Below are positions 50,232 to 60,334 of a stretch of 64,000 nt of DNA, piece after piece; position 1 is the stretch's first letter, and every line of letters begins with the position of its first letter. The notes below the pieces were generated by a model. That model was not told the origin of the DNA and did no database searches. It saw only the letters and a list, made by a program, of their open reading frames with translations. The position numbers and the translations under genes were made by a program. The DNA comes from Siphonodentalium dalli (Eukaryota; Mollusca; Scaphopoda; Gadilida; Siphonodentaliidae). The stretch covers positions 136,593,989-136,657,988 of the forward strand of contig CP136068.1 of assembly GCA_032622095.1 (NCBI GenBank), given 5' to 3'.

Positions 50232-50962
50232 TAGTGTTCGGAATTCGACGGATTTCGGTATTCGAATATTCGGTTCGAATAACGAGTGAATATTCGAATA
50301 GTATTCGAATATTTAGATAAATTATAAAATTATATAGATAACATATTTTGGAACCAATTTATCATTTAATGAAATAGCATATTTATCCATGCACACGCTA
50401 TACGCAAAAAAGAGAGGGGAAAAAAGTATTTTGGCTTAATAGCAAGAATTTATCTGTTTACGAAGTTCAAGTAGTCAATGTCCCATGCATGGTTCCACAA
50501 GTTGGTCGTAGTGTCACAATAACTAAGAACATGATCTGGATTGAGCTTGCATGTTGTCTTTTTAGTTTTGGCATCCAACGTGAAGTGAGTCCATATATCT
50601 GATTTCTTCGAATTTGACGCCATATTATACACACAAGTGACAACGCGCAAACAAAACAAAACGATGCCTTATAGGTCCGCTTCCTATGAACACATGCAAG
50701 CACGGTCTGGTTTACACCCAGCCAATAAAATTATTTCGACGTCATGACGCTAATCAAATCAGAACGTTACAGTTACGTCATATTAATTCGTTTATGGTCA
50801 GTGGAAAATAGACTATACTTTTAACAGACGCTCAGACTAATAAAAAGCCAGGAAACAATTACCCGGAGATTATTCTCGAATATTCGAATAGTCAAATCAT
50901 TATTCGAATATTTATTTTTACGCGCGAATATTCGAACATTCGAATATTCGGACCGAACACTA
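50232..50962. mobile_element. hAT-like element, non-autonomous
   Basis: Terminal inverted repeats start TAGTGTTCGG (50232-50241) and end CCGAACACTA (50953-50962). The 8-bp target duplication CTGAGAGT flanks both sides (50224-50231 and 50963-50970). An 8-bp duplication and TAGTG-type ends are hAT hallmarks. Subterminal TTCGAATATTCG repeats crowd both ends. At 731 bp it cannot encode a full transposase, but it keeps a BED-finger relic. Confidence 0.85.
50450..50623 (-). pseudogene. BED zinc-finger relic of hAT transposase
   Basis: A 57-residue frame from the ATG at 50623 reads SDIWTHFTLDAKTKKTTCKL, then TTTNLWNHAWD, the layout of a BED finger (W-x2-F, C-x2-C, T-x-N-L-x2-H-x3-5-H) that binds transposon ends. 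The second cysteine is replaced (CKLN) and the final histidine is missing, so two of four zinc ligands are lost. The rest of the transposase (RNase H-like core and dimerisation region) is absent. This points to descent by internal deletion from an autonomous hAT element. Confidence 0.65.
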
Positions 50963-51311
50963 CTGAGAGTGATCTGAATATTTCGGTTTCTGATCGTGTT
51001 ATGGGTGCTATTAATTCCGTTATGGGTGGTTATAATATTGATAACGTTTTAAATTGTGCTACAGATGATACCACAAATATCAATGGTAATGATTACCGCG
51101 AAGTAATCTCTAAGTCTTCTGTTTCTGTTGGAACAGTTAAAAATGATTTCACTGATGGTTGGAATGATGATATAGCTGGTAATTACAATTCAACTTGGAA
51201 TGCAAAACACATTAAAAGCAATACCAACTCTGTTCATGGAAACGATGATTACGAATATGAACTCACACGACAGCGGATAATTCACTACCCGAATTATGAA
51301 TCGATTAAGAG

Positions 51312-52565
51312 GGTTACGTAGCGATTCTCCGAAGACCCATAACTCCGAAGGTCCTATTCTCCGAAGGTCCGATTCTCCGACGCCCCGATTCTCCGAAAGC
51401 CCATAACTCCGAAGTCCCGATTCTCCGAAATCCCATAACTCCGAAAGCCCATAACTCGGAAGGCCTATAACTCCGAACGCCCATAGCTCCGAAGGTCTAT
51501 AACTCCGGAAGGCCGATTCTCCGAAGGTCCGATTCTCCGAAGATCATGTTTTATCGCTTATTAAATAGTGTACAGTCCAGTGGCGGGGTCAATGGGGCAC
51601 TATGGAAGACCCCCCCCCCAAAACATGTCAAATGTCATGTAAACGTCCGGAAATCCCTCCTAGGCATTCAAATATTCACAGCGTTCCTGCCCAGGGGAGC
51701 CCCCGGACCAACGATTGGGGGCGACCCCTCCCATGCATGCGCTCCCCAAATCAGGCCTTCGTGATATGCTTTCGGCATATAATATGCATGATATATCCCC
51801 CACATATCCCCCACATATGCTAATTAATGTGCACCCCTAAATGGGAACCCTGGCTCCGCCACTGGTGTGCACCGGGTATATTATAACGAAACGCTGCAAG
51901 AATGTCAGAGTAGCCTAACATGCACAGGGGCGAACGGGGGACAAAGGGGCAGAACTCGCCCTTTTTTCTGGCGACTGAAAATACTTCAAAGAAATGCGTT
52001 CTGTTTGATCTCGGGATGCTGACGTCACACTTTCATTTCCTGCCACAATATGTCTCTGGTGTATAGTCAGTGGCGGACCAGGATTCCCATTTAGGTGGGG
52101 GCAGTAGGAAAAGAATATTTTGATGCCTCATGAACGATTTCCGGGCGTTTACATGACATTGGACATGTTTTTGGTAGGGGCCCATATTGTCTGAAATAGC
52201 AAGTAGAGGTTTAATGGGGACAGTAGGAATTTTGGGACCCCTTGGCTTCGCCACTGGACTGTACAGTATTTAGTAAACGATAATACCCCGATAAAACAAA
52301 ATCTTCGGAGAATCGAACCTTCGGAGAATCGGACCTTCGGAGTTATGGACCGTCGGAGAATCGGGCCTTCGGAGTTATAGGTCTTCGGAGAATCGGCCCT
52401 TCGGAGGTATAGGTCTTCGGAGTTATGGGTCTTCGGAGAATCGGCCCTTCGGAGTTATGGGCTTTCGGAGAATCGGATCTTCGGAGTTATGGACCGTCGG
52501 AGAATCGGGTCTTCGGAGTTGTGGGCCTTCGTAGTAATAGGTCTTCGGAGAATCGGTCTGACACC
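51312..52565. mobile_element. Fold-back element 1, 16-bp-unit arms
   Basis: The left arm (about 51323-51545) has about 14 units and the right arm (about 52301-52556) about 16 inverted units of 16 bp. Two unit types alternate irregularly: CTTCGGAGAATCGG.. and CTTCGGAGTTATGG... Both arms continue inward into a further ~40-bp inverted match that includes GTACAGTCCAGTGGCG. The outer ends are GGTTACGTAGCGATTCTCC and the complement of ATCGGTCTGACACC. A 9-bp duplication GATTAAGAG/GATTGAGAG flanks it (51303-51311 and 52566-52574). The interior holds CAGTGGCGG...CCGCCACTG elements and no transposase. Confidence 0.8.
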
Positions 52566-52574
52566 GATTGAGAG

Positions 52575-52805
52575 TATGCATACAATCCAAATAATCAAAG
52601 CTGAAAAATCATGTTTCTCTGCTGTACATGAGCATATTTTGTGCGATATTGGTTATTATAATGTTGATAACACTAAATATGGTGATGACGATGATGAGGA
52701 TGGTGATAATGATGCTGATGATGATGATAACGACGACGATGGTGATGATGATGATAATGATAAGGATGATGATAACGACGACGATGATGGTGATGATGAT
52801 GATGG

Positions 52806-52836
<31 letters not shown>

Positions 52837-53170
52837 AATGATGATGATGATGATGATGAAGAAGATGGTGATGAGGATGATAATGATGATGAGGACGTTG
52901 ATAATGATGATTTTGAAGAATATTATGATTATTATTTTGATGACTGTGATTATAGCCATATTGTAAACCCCGAGACCAATCCTCACTTTTCGGAAATATT
53001 GCATGAAGCTTACGAAACAATATATCCGGAAAGAGAGGATTACCGAGAATATACTTCCATGCATGTACGACCCGTCGAAACTTTTAACAATGGAGATAAC
53101 TCTATTCCTGACGCGAGTAATAATGAAATTAATGTACCAGCTGGACAAACAACGATTCATGTCGAGAATG
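52575..53170 (+). pseudogene. LINE acidic linker with Asp-rich tract
   Basis: The frame restored across fold-back element 1 continues with SMHTIQIIKAEKSCF and then enters a tract of about 85 residues that is nearly all Asp with scattered Gly, Asn and Glu, encoded by (GAT)n at about 52680-52920. It then runs into FSEILHEAYETIYPEREDY and the start of the endonuclease. The tract looks like microsatellite expansion inside a naturally acidic segment. Confidence 0.55.
52680..52920 (+). repeat. (GAT)n microsatellite
   Basis: Imperfect GAT/GAC/AAT triplets in the LINE frame encode the Asp-rich tract. The complementary frames give long His or Ile runs, which are artefacts. Confidence 0.9.
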
Positions 53171-53462
53171 TTAAAAATCACGGTATCAGAATATTAATTT
53201 TAAATGTTTGTGGTGTCAGAAAAAAATTGGCCTACCCAGAATTCCAAAATATGTGTGCTAAGCATGATATTATCTGTCTGTCAGAGACAAAGACAGATGG
53301 TTGCGATAATCTTGACTTACCAGGTTTTGTTCTACACATGAAAAATCGCACGAAACTTTCTCGTGTTAAATCTGGTGGAATTATCATTGGAGTAAAATCT
53401 TATTTAGCCTCATCGACACACATACTGCACACAGAATGTCAGTTTATTCACTGGTTGGAAAT

Positions 53463-54709
53463 GGGTAGGGTTCTCTATTCCGAAGGTTCATTATTCCGAA
53501 GGTTCGCTATTCCGAAGGTTTTCCATTCTGGGCGTATTTAACCAGAAATGAATCGAAATCTATTACACTAGTATTCACATATAGTACATGTATACACCGC
53601 TTCTAATTCCCAAATTGTCCCAAGTGTCGGTTAATAATAGCAAGAAGACAGTATCAGTTTATCGTTTATTATGGAAAGTTGAAAACACGATGACAGAAAT
53701 AGACTACATGTAAGAGATATAGTTTGTCCGAACTGGCAATCCGTATTTGAAAGCAACATCAACATTAAAGGCCCACTTAATTTTCGAACCCCCAGATCAC
53801 ATATATAAAATATATGCCAGCATATACATGTGTATACCATTTGAAATTGGAAGCTCTCTAACACTGTATTGTCAGCTTATCCGCGCGGTGTAATAAACTG
53901 TGAACATGTTGTTTTTGTTGAGTTAACGACGTGTTTTTGTTCATCTGGTTTTGTTGCGCAAAGTGTATTATTTTCAATGGAGGGGGAATAACTCTATATT
54001 TTAAAAATAGTGTTATTCCCCTTCAATTGAAAATACTTTAGGTTGAATTCTGTCGCATTATGGTAGCCATAACGGGGGGATCTTTTATGATTTAAGCTGT
54101 TTTCTATTTCTCTATGGGCATCTTCTGATACAGACGTTTCAAATGGTGATGAACTCTAGTATTTGAATCATATTTTATGGCATAGATTGTTATTAAAACC
54201 TGATATCAATGCACTAAAAATAGTCGGTGCCTTAAAATTCAATACAAATTCACAATTGCAGCTATAATTTCATCTCATACCCGTCTATTCAACGACATTC
54301 TGCTACGCATTATTCATTAAGAGTAATAGACTTGCCTGTAAGATTATTGAGATATAAAGTCATACGTGATGACATTAAATCGTATGGAGACATAACAATT
54401 GTTGGGGCTGCCTGACGTGAATATGTATTGGGAAATAACGTAATGACATTAAATCTCAAGGAAACCCGCGAAAAAAAAATCACATTTATTGTTTCAATGT
54501 TTTAAGTTATTTCCTTCATAAAAAGAGTCTTCGTGATAAAGAACTCTCTCAATACTTTAGAATATAGAATTAATCTTTAAAATAACATAAACCTTCGGAA
54601 TAGCGAACCTTCGGAATAGAGAACCTTCGGAATAGCTAACCTTCGGAATAGCGAACCTTCGGAATAGTGAATCTTCGGAATCGCGAACCTTCGAATAGAG
54701 ACATGTTCC
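53463..54709. mobile_element. Fold-back element 2, 16-bp-unit arms
   Basis: The left arm has three and the right arm about seven units of a 16-bp repeat, CCTTCGGAATAGCGAA, in inverted orientation (53475-53522 and 54592-54697). It is flanked by GGTTGGAAAT at 53453-53462 and 54710-54719, a 9- or 10-bp target duplication. Removing it restores the endonuclease frame. It shares the 16-bp period and CTTCGGA core with fold-back element 1 and nearly the same length, so the two are related families. The interior includes a truncated copy of the 614-1053 MITE and no coding sequence. Confidence 0.8.
53769..54050. mobile_element. Truncated copy of the 614-1053 MITE
   Basis: Starts AGGCCCACTTAATTTTCG directly after TTAA (53765-53768), as in the full copy, and matches through GAACCCCCAGATCACAT and the central palindrome GGGGGAATAACTCTAT...ATAGTGTTATTCCCC. 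It lacks the outer right arm. Confidence 0.7.
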
Positions 54710-55339
54710 GGTTGGAAATACAGCAACATGGAGTTAAAATTATACTGGGAGCTGTTTTTGTTCCACCAGAAGGAACTAATAAATATTCATCAAATTCAGC
54801 CTTTAATGAAATTGACGCAGACATTTTACAAGACATTTTACAAAGGCAACGATGTGATAATATTTTCATTACTGGCGATTTCAATGCCCGGACGTCTAAA
54901 AAATTAGACTATATTCCAAACGATGAAAATGATATTGTTACTTATGATAACCACATAACTGCCGAGATGGTGCTAGAAAATTGTGGTTTACCATTAAAGA
55001 GGCATAGCATGGACGCAACGACGAATAGTTTGGGTAAACAATTATTTAATGTTTGCCATCATAATGATTTATTAATATTGAATGGAAGATTGGGAACTGA
55101 CAGTAAAATAAGGTGTTATACAATGTCATGACGCATCAGTTGTAGATTACATGCTTTGTTCTCTAAACGCACTGCCAATGGCCGTAGATTTTATAGTCGG
55201 GGAAGCAAACAACTTATTTTCAGACGTGCATAAAGGTATCTCAACGGAATTAGCAATAAATATAGATCACACTACTTAATTATCTAACGAGGAAACTAAA
55301 ACCTGTCATAAATATAAATGGGACCCATCCAAAAAAACC

Positions 55340-56883
55340 GAGTTCATATGGAATCTTGACCCCATGGAAATTTCAGAATTGCGATCTTTGTTGAACAGTT
55401 GCCCACCTTTTACCACTAATAATACGGAATTTAGTGAAATAGTAGACATAATATCAGAAGTTCTTCTTAAATCGTCACGCGACACATTTGGACCTCCGAT
55501 TAGAAAGCGGAAAGCACGCAAAAAGTACAATAAACCATGGTTTAATTCTGCATGCTGGAAAGCGCGTAAAAATACTGCAAAGCCAAGCGATATCTCATAG
55601 ACTGAAGCAAAACAATAGTTCAAGAAAAATGATGCGTGAAATGAGTAGGAGATACATATATATCTTTATTGCCTCCAATGGTGGATTGCAATTGCAATAC
55701 ATAGGGAGAATATCACACATGAACTATCTAAACTAAAAATAGAAAATTCAAGGAAATTCTGGTCTACACTTAATAAGCGAGATATAACATGTAATAACCC
55801 AGTTGAAATAGACAGATTTGAAGAACACTTCCGAATACTTAATTCTGAATCTATCGCAGATGACTCAGATATACGTATGCTCATTGAGACAAGTAATACA
55901 AACGACGAACTAAACCGACCAATAAGCAAAGAAGAAGTCGTGTTAGCTATCAAAGGTTTAAAGAACAATAAGTCCCCTGGAGAAGATGGAATTATAAACG
56001 AATATATCAAGGCATCCTCTGACACCCTTATCGACAAATATTGTAAAACATTTAATTTAGTCTTCGAATCAGGTTGTGTACCACATATATGGGGAATTGG
56101 AACTATCATCCCGCTCTATAAGAAAAACGGTAATAAGGAAGATCCAAAAAACTACAGACCTATCACGCTTTTAAGAAGCTTCTGCAAATTGTCTACAAAG
56201 ATTCTTTCTAACAGGTTATATTCTTACGTTGAAGAAAGAGAAGTTCTCTGTGAGAACCAGGCGGGTTTCAAAAAGGGTTATTCCACAACTGATAATATTT
56301 TTGTTTTACATATATATGTTAACGGCAATTTCAAAGGTATTTAATAGGAATACGTATTGTGCATTTATTGATTTTGAGAAAGCATTTGATAAGGTGTGGA
56401 GGAAAGGACTATGGCACAAATTCATTAACAATGATATAAATGGAAAACTACTCACGGTTATTAGAAATATATACACAAACATCAAATCAAAGGTTCGTTT
56501 GGGCAAAACAACATCCGATTGTTTCCCATGTTTGTCTGAAGTACGACAAGGTGAAACCTATCGCCCCTACTGTTCTCACTTTACCTCAATGACCTGGAAG
56601 ATTTTCTCAATACGAATGGCGTTCGGGGTTTGTCAAAAATGTCAAAGGATATAGAGACCAATTTGCAGACATATGTCAAATTATTTATTATTGTATATGC
56701 AGACGACACCATACTTATGGCTGAAACACCGTTAAATCTACAGAAAGCACTTAATAGTTTTCAAAAGTACTGTGAGAAGTGGAAGTTAAGTGTTAACATT
56801 GAAAAAAAATATATAATACTGATTTCTAAACGAAGCTCGCCTAAAAATAGAATATTTACATACAATGGACAAACAATTGAGTT
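55340..56883 (+). pseudogene. LINE reverse transcriptase, frameshifted, 3'-truncated
   Basis: 55364-55600 encodes the endonuclease-RT linker (SRDTFGPPIRKRKARKKYN, PWFNSACWKARK). 55877-56344 covers the fingers: IKGLKNNKSPGEDGI, NYRPITLLRSFCKL, ENQAGFKKGYSTTDNIF. A frameshift near 56330 leads to motif A (FIDFEKAFDKVW). A second, just after VRQGE near 56555, leads to SPLLFSLYLNDLEDF. Motif C, YADDTILMAE, lies near 56696. These are the catalytic blocks of a Jockey/CR1-like polymerase that copies its RNA at a nicked target. The sequence stops matching after YNGQTIE at 56883, so thumb and C-terminal parts are missing. Confidence 0.75.
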
Positions 56884-57530
56884 GTGTTCCTTTAATTTTC
56901 AAACACCAGTGCGTTTATTGTATTTCTTTAACATTCATTCAAAATGAGTGCCGTGTGTCCCTTTAGAGCGCATTGTGCTCCTTTAATATTCACACACCAA
57001 TATTACATAACGTCCCTTGTTTCGTGTCACTTTAACTCCTTGAGTGTATTGCCCCTTCTAATGATGTCATAGCGTTGGTACATAGAAGACTGTATAACGC
57101 TATGCCTATGTCTGTATATGTTGTCACATCGTGAGTGTATTGTCCACCTTTAATGGTGTCGTAGCGTGTGTACATATAAGACTGTATAACACTATGTCTA
57201 TATCTGTATGTTTTGGAACATTTAAGAAAGATGTGAAATATAAATGTCAAGACTCAGTTCATTCGTGTAGTAATTTCGTATCAGTTAAACGCTCTTCATT
57301 CGTGTATTACCAACAGGTAAGTTGCACTATTTTTGAAAGCAATCACGATGTGTAAAATTTTCATTAAATTACAATAAACCAAGGGCTAAGGTGTAAAAGG
57401 TTTATTGTCAAATAACCCAGAGTGACTTAATTCACAATGAAGTACAATGCCACTCCACTGTAGATGCGAGATGTATTGTTTGTCCATAGCTTAAGTGTGT
57501 AAACATCACATTTTGCTCGTCACGCTATGA

Positions 57531-57532
<2 letters not shown>

Positions 57533-57574
<42 letters not shown>
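57533..57574. repeat. (AT)n microsatellite
   Basis: Uninterrupted dinucleotide tract of about 21 units followed by (GT)n. Confidence 0.95.
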
Positions 57575-57582
<8 letters not shown>

Positions 57583-58309
57583 ACACATGATACAATTCTA
57601 GTCATACCTGAGATTAAGTATAATGTAAACATCGGATTTGCTCATCAGACGATAATCTGACAGTATTTACGCATGGTAAATTTATATTCATGCGTAATGG
57701 TAAGGTAATGTTTTTTGTTATGGTCATGATTTTGTTGCGGCCATGTTCTAGCATAGATCGATAAATAAGTTAAAGATTGTTATAAGTGATCGTTGTTTCA
57801 CAGACAGTTCTATTTGGTGATCGAATTTGATAACTATTTTGTTGGAAAAACTAAGAGTGTTAGAGTAGCCTCCCTGTTTAAATAAAGAGCCTCCCTGTTT
57901 AAATAAAGAGCGTTTGTTTCGCTTATGTGCGATTGTGACTGTAACTAGGTCTATCGAGTATATAACATATAGCGCTATCATATAAAAGATGAAAGAAACA
58001 TATCAAAAGCTTTGTTTAGTCTGATATTACGTATGTTTACGTGTGTACGTCTAGCATGTGACCTTTGGTGAAATAGTGCTACACGATGCTTAATAACTTC
58101 ATCGTGATAGAGAGGTAATGAATAAACGCTCCTTGTTATTTACGTGAGAGTATAATGTCCAATTATTGCAAATAAAACATTGCAGGCATCGGTGGATACC
58201 CGATTGGCACACTTACTGATCACGTGATAAGCTGCTAATATGTACAGATTACTTACTTTGGCGTAAGTATGAATAGTTCGATGTAAGATGTATGTGTGTC
58301 TGAATCTTT

Positions 58310-58690
58310 ACGCAAATAATTTGGTTAAGCCGTCTTAACCAAATTATTTAGTTGCAGACATTTAATAGTCGGCCGATATTATTTTCAGTAAGATGTATGC
58401 CTGTCTGAACCTTTAAGCACATAATTTGGTTAAGCCGTCTTAAGCTGAGATTATTTAGTTGCTGCAATAGTCGGCCGAGATTACAAAGCAACTTCACACG
58501 ATGAACCAACAATATACACACACCCACATGATGCTCAAATGTGACGACTTGCTCTATGAATTGGTAAAGCCATCTTAAGCTGAGATTATTTACAGACACG
58601 CAATAGTCGGCCGAAATTACAAAGTTCCCCAAAAATAAAACAACTTCACACTTATACACGATGAACCAACTTGTTAGTCAACAATATACA
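58310..58690. repeat. ~120-bp degenerate tandem, three copies
   Basis: AATTTGGTTAAGCCGTCTTA, GATTATTTAGTTGC, AATAGTCGGCCGA, CAACTTCACAC and ACGATGAACCAAC recur with different spacer lengths. The first copy carries a hairpin, AATAATTTGGTTAAG against CTTAACCAAATTATT. Confidence 0.65.
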
Positions 58691-58834
58691 CACACCAACA
58701 GGACGCTCTGACACCCATATCGAAAATATACTTACGCCCATTTTTATCAACAATTCTCAAATATATAGTACTATAGTACTAACATACTCAAAATACACTT
58801 ACGCCCAATTTTACGATTGTACCTAACGAGCCCC

Positions 58835-59192
58835 ATGTACTACTTATATGAATTTATGTGCATACTATTTATCATGGATGTTAACATGGACATGTAAATA
58901 GGAATGAGTCATTTTTAGGTCATTCGGCCAAAAAAACATGGCTGCCAGCGGCCATATTGGATTTCAAAATTTTCAACAAAATACAACACGATAACTGCCT
59001 GCAGTCAGTTTACCAGTTAGAATTACATTATTTCTCTCATTCAAAGTGGTTTTGAATTTGAAGCCCAACTCATTGCCAAAACACTAAAAAAAACAAGCAG
59101 GAAATATTTTTTTTAGTTGCGGAAAAAATTGCTTTGACCACCCACCCACCCCGGCATAGGTGCCGGAAATTGTTTTTTCACCCCCCCCCCCC
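58835..59192 (-). repeat. Dispersed repeat with C-rich end (copy 2)
   Basis: Inverted counterpart of 37335-37685, ending in C12 (59181-59192). Blocks from CATGGATGTTAACATGGACA to CACCCCGGCATA match the complement of copy 1. Confidence 0.65.
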
Positions 59193-59270
59193 TGGGACAC
59201 AATGAACTCTAAAGGGACACACGGCGCTCGCAGTGGGTGTAAGTTAAATGGACACAGACAAAAATTCCAA

Positions 59271-59653
59271 CTAAAATTTCAAAAATAAAAAAAATATCAA
59301 ACTTTAAAAACTTTTTTGGTTTTTCAAAAATAAATTATTTTTGTTTTAAAAAAAAAAAACTTGAATTTTAAAAAAAAAAAAAAAATTTTGTTTTTTTCAA
59401 AAATAACAAAAAATAAAAAATTAAACGAAATTCACGAATTAAATTTTTCACGAATTAAGATAACATTTACCAATTATGAAACTTCAAATTTTCGGGCTCT
59501 TATCTCATCCATCTTAACTCCCGCCCCAATATGAATATATAACGAAGACGAGAATAACATTTTGATGAAGTTTATTGAAATTTAATCATTGTCTGAATCT
59601 ATCAATCGTCTAACTATTGAGATTCTCGTTGAGCTTTTTCCTCAGCCTCTTCT

Positions 59654-59656
<3 letters not shown>
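59271..59656. other. A/T homopolymer-rich spacer
   Basis: 59240-59460 is dominated by A and T runs. On the - strand 59656-59615 reads as EEEAEEKAQRESQ then stop, with an AATAAA-like signal near 59575, which might be the 3' end of an unrelated transcript unit. That is speculative. Confidence 0.3.

Positions 59657-59686
<30 letters not shown>
59657..59686 (-). repeat. Poly(A) tail of retrotransposon
   Basis: Thirty T on the + strand, equal to A30 at the 3' end of the - strand element. This is the footprint of target-primed reverse transcription. Confidence 0.9.
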
Positions 59687-60334
59687 CAATAAATTTTTAT
59701 TTGAAAAAAGACAAATACATTGTGATAATACATGAATTATATTACAGTTAATGGTTGGTAATTAAACAGTTTTTGTCTCTTTCGTTATTTTTTTTTTTGA
59801 GACTGTAGAAAGGTAGAAGAGAATAAAGAGTGTGGAGTGAATGGTTCTATGAATGCTGTGTTGTTTAGTTATATTAAATTTCCATTAGTTATAATAATAA
59901 ATATAATGAATATAATGAAAATGAAATATTGGGTATATGTATTATTTGTAATTTTTTCTGAGTCCCTCACGTTATTAGGTATATATATGGTAATTACATA
60001 ATGCAAAATATTAACATTGAGGGATTATTAATTAGTGTTAGCATCGAGCTAAAAGTCTTAAAATCTGGTATATTTACGTAACGTGATTATGTACGGCATG
60101 GATAGGTGGTATGCAATTAATTTTACTCACTATATGATTCAAATAAGTAAGCATACTATTAGGTAAGTCACACAACACGGCACATGTCTGGTCCACATTC
60201 GTGTTTAAACACAGTTTTTACAATACTAAATAATATTTACGGAACACTTGTGTGCCAGGCATGTGCAATGTGATGTACTACATTTCCAGCATACATGTAA
60301 ATATCTATAGTTATGTATGTGCTGTTTAACTGTA
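59687..60334 (-). other. 3' UTR of the L1/Tx1-like element
   Basis: AT-rich non-coding segment between the ORF2 stop and the A tail, with no internal repeat noticed. It ends in an AATAAA signal directly before the tail. Confidence 0.75.

Larger units (their letters stand above)
49899..51311 (+). pseudogene. LINE N-terminal region, split by a hAT element
   Basis: The ATG at 49899 opens an Asp/Asn-rich frame with no recognised domain (for example DLFIRSNPSRWSNDLTED). It runs to 50231, is interrupted by the hAT insertion, and resumes in frame at 50971 with DLNISVSDRVMGAINSVMGG to 51311. I see no zinc knuckle or PHD finger. Its membership in the LINE is inferred from collinearity and from restored frames across two insertions. 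It could instead be a gag-like ORF1 fused to the polymerase frame. Confidence 0.55.
53171..55270 (+). pseudogene. LINE APE-type endonuclease, split by fold-back 2
   Basis: The N-terminal part (53171-53462) has ILILNVCGVRKKL and ICLSETKTDG, carrying the Asn and catalytic Glu of the family, followed by SGGIIIGVK. After the insertion, the domain continues from 54720 with VKIILGAVFVPPEG and IFITGDFNAR (catalytic Asp and Asn). From about 55110 a frameshift moves the remainder (ASVVDYMLCS, and SDVHKGIS resembling the terminal SDH motif) to another frame. The family nicks target DNA to prime reverse transcription. This copy is inactive through insertion and frameshift. Confidence 0.75.
49899..56883 (+). 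mobile_element. Dead non-LTR retrotransposon with three nested insertions
   Basis: Fragments at 49899-50231, 50971-51311, 52575-53462 and 54720-56883 are collinear parts of one + strand LINE. The gaps are a hAT element and two fold-back elements, each flanked by a target duplication, and removing each with one duplicate keeps the reading frame. The order is an acidic N-terminal region, an APE-type endonuclease and a reverse transcriptase of the broad Jockey/CR1-like type. The 3' part beyond the fingers-palm region is missing at 56883, where another repeat element begins. Later frameshifts break the endonuclease and reverse transcriptase. Confidence 0.75.
56884..59270. mobile_element. Repeat-built element with weak inverted ends
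   Basis: Begins where the LINE homology stops. The left end has TGTTCCTTTAATTTTC and GAGTGCCGTGTGTCCCTTTA. The right end complements to TGTGTCCATTTAACTTAC and GCGCCGTGTGTCCCTTTAGA. Within are a ~90-bp duplication (57043-57225, GACTGTATAACGCTATG), a (TA)n tract, the 58310-58690 array and a C-rich dispersed repeat. No coding sequence and no sure target duplication, so the boundaries are approximate. Confidence 0.4.

Noticed and set aside
51323-52556. CRISPR-like array
   Set aside because: Units are contiguous without unique spacers, inverted between two arms and flanked by a target duplication in eukaryotic DNA.
52609-53181. Long - strand and alternate-frame ORFs rich in Ile, His or Met
   Set aside because: They are antisense or out-of-frame readings of the (GAT)n tract inside the LINE frame.
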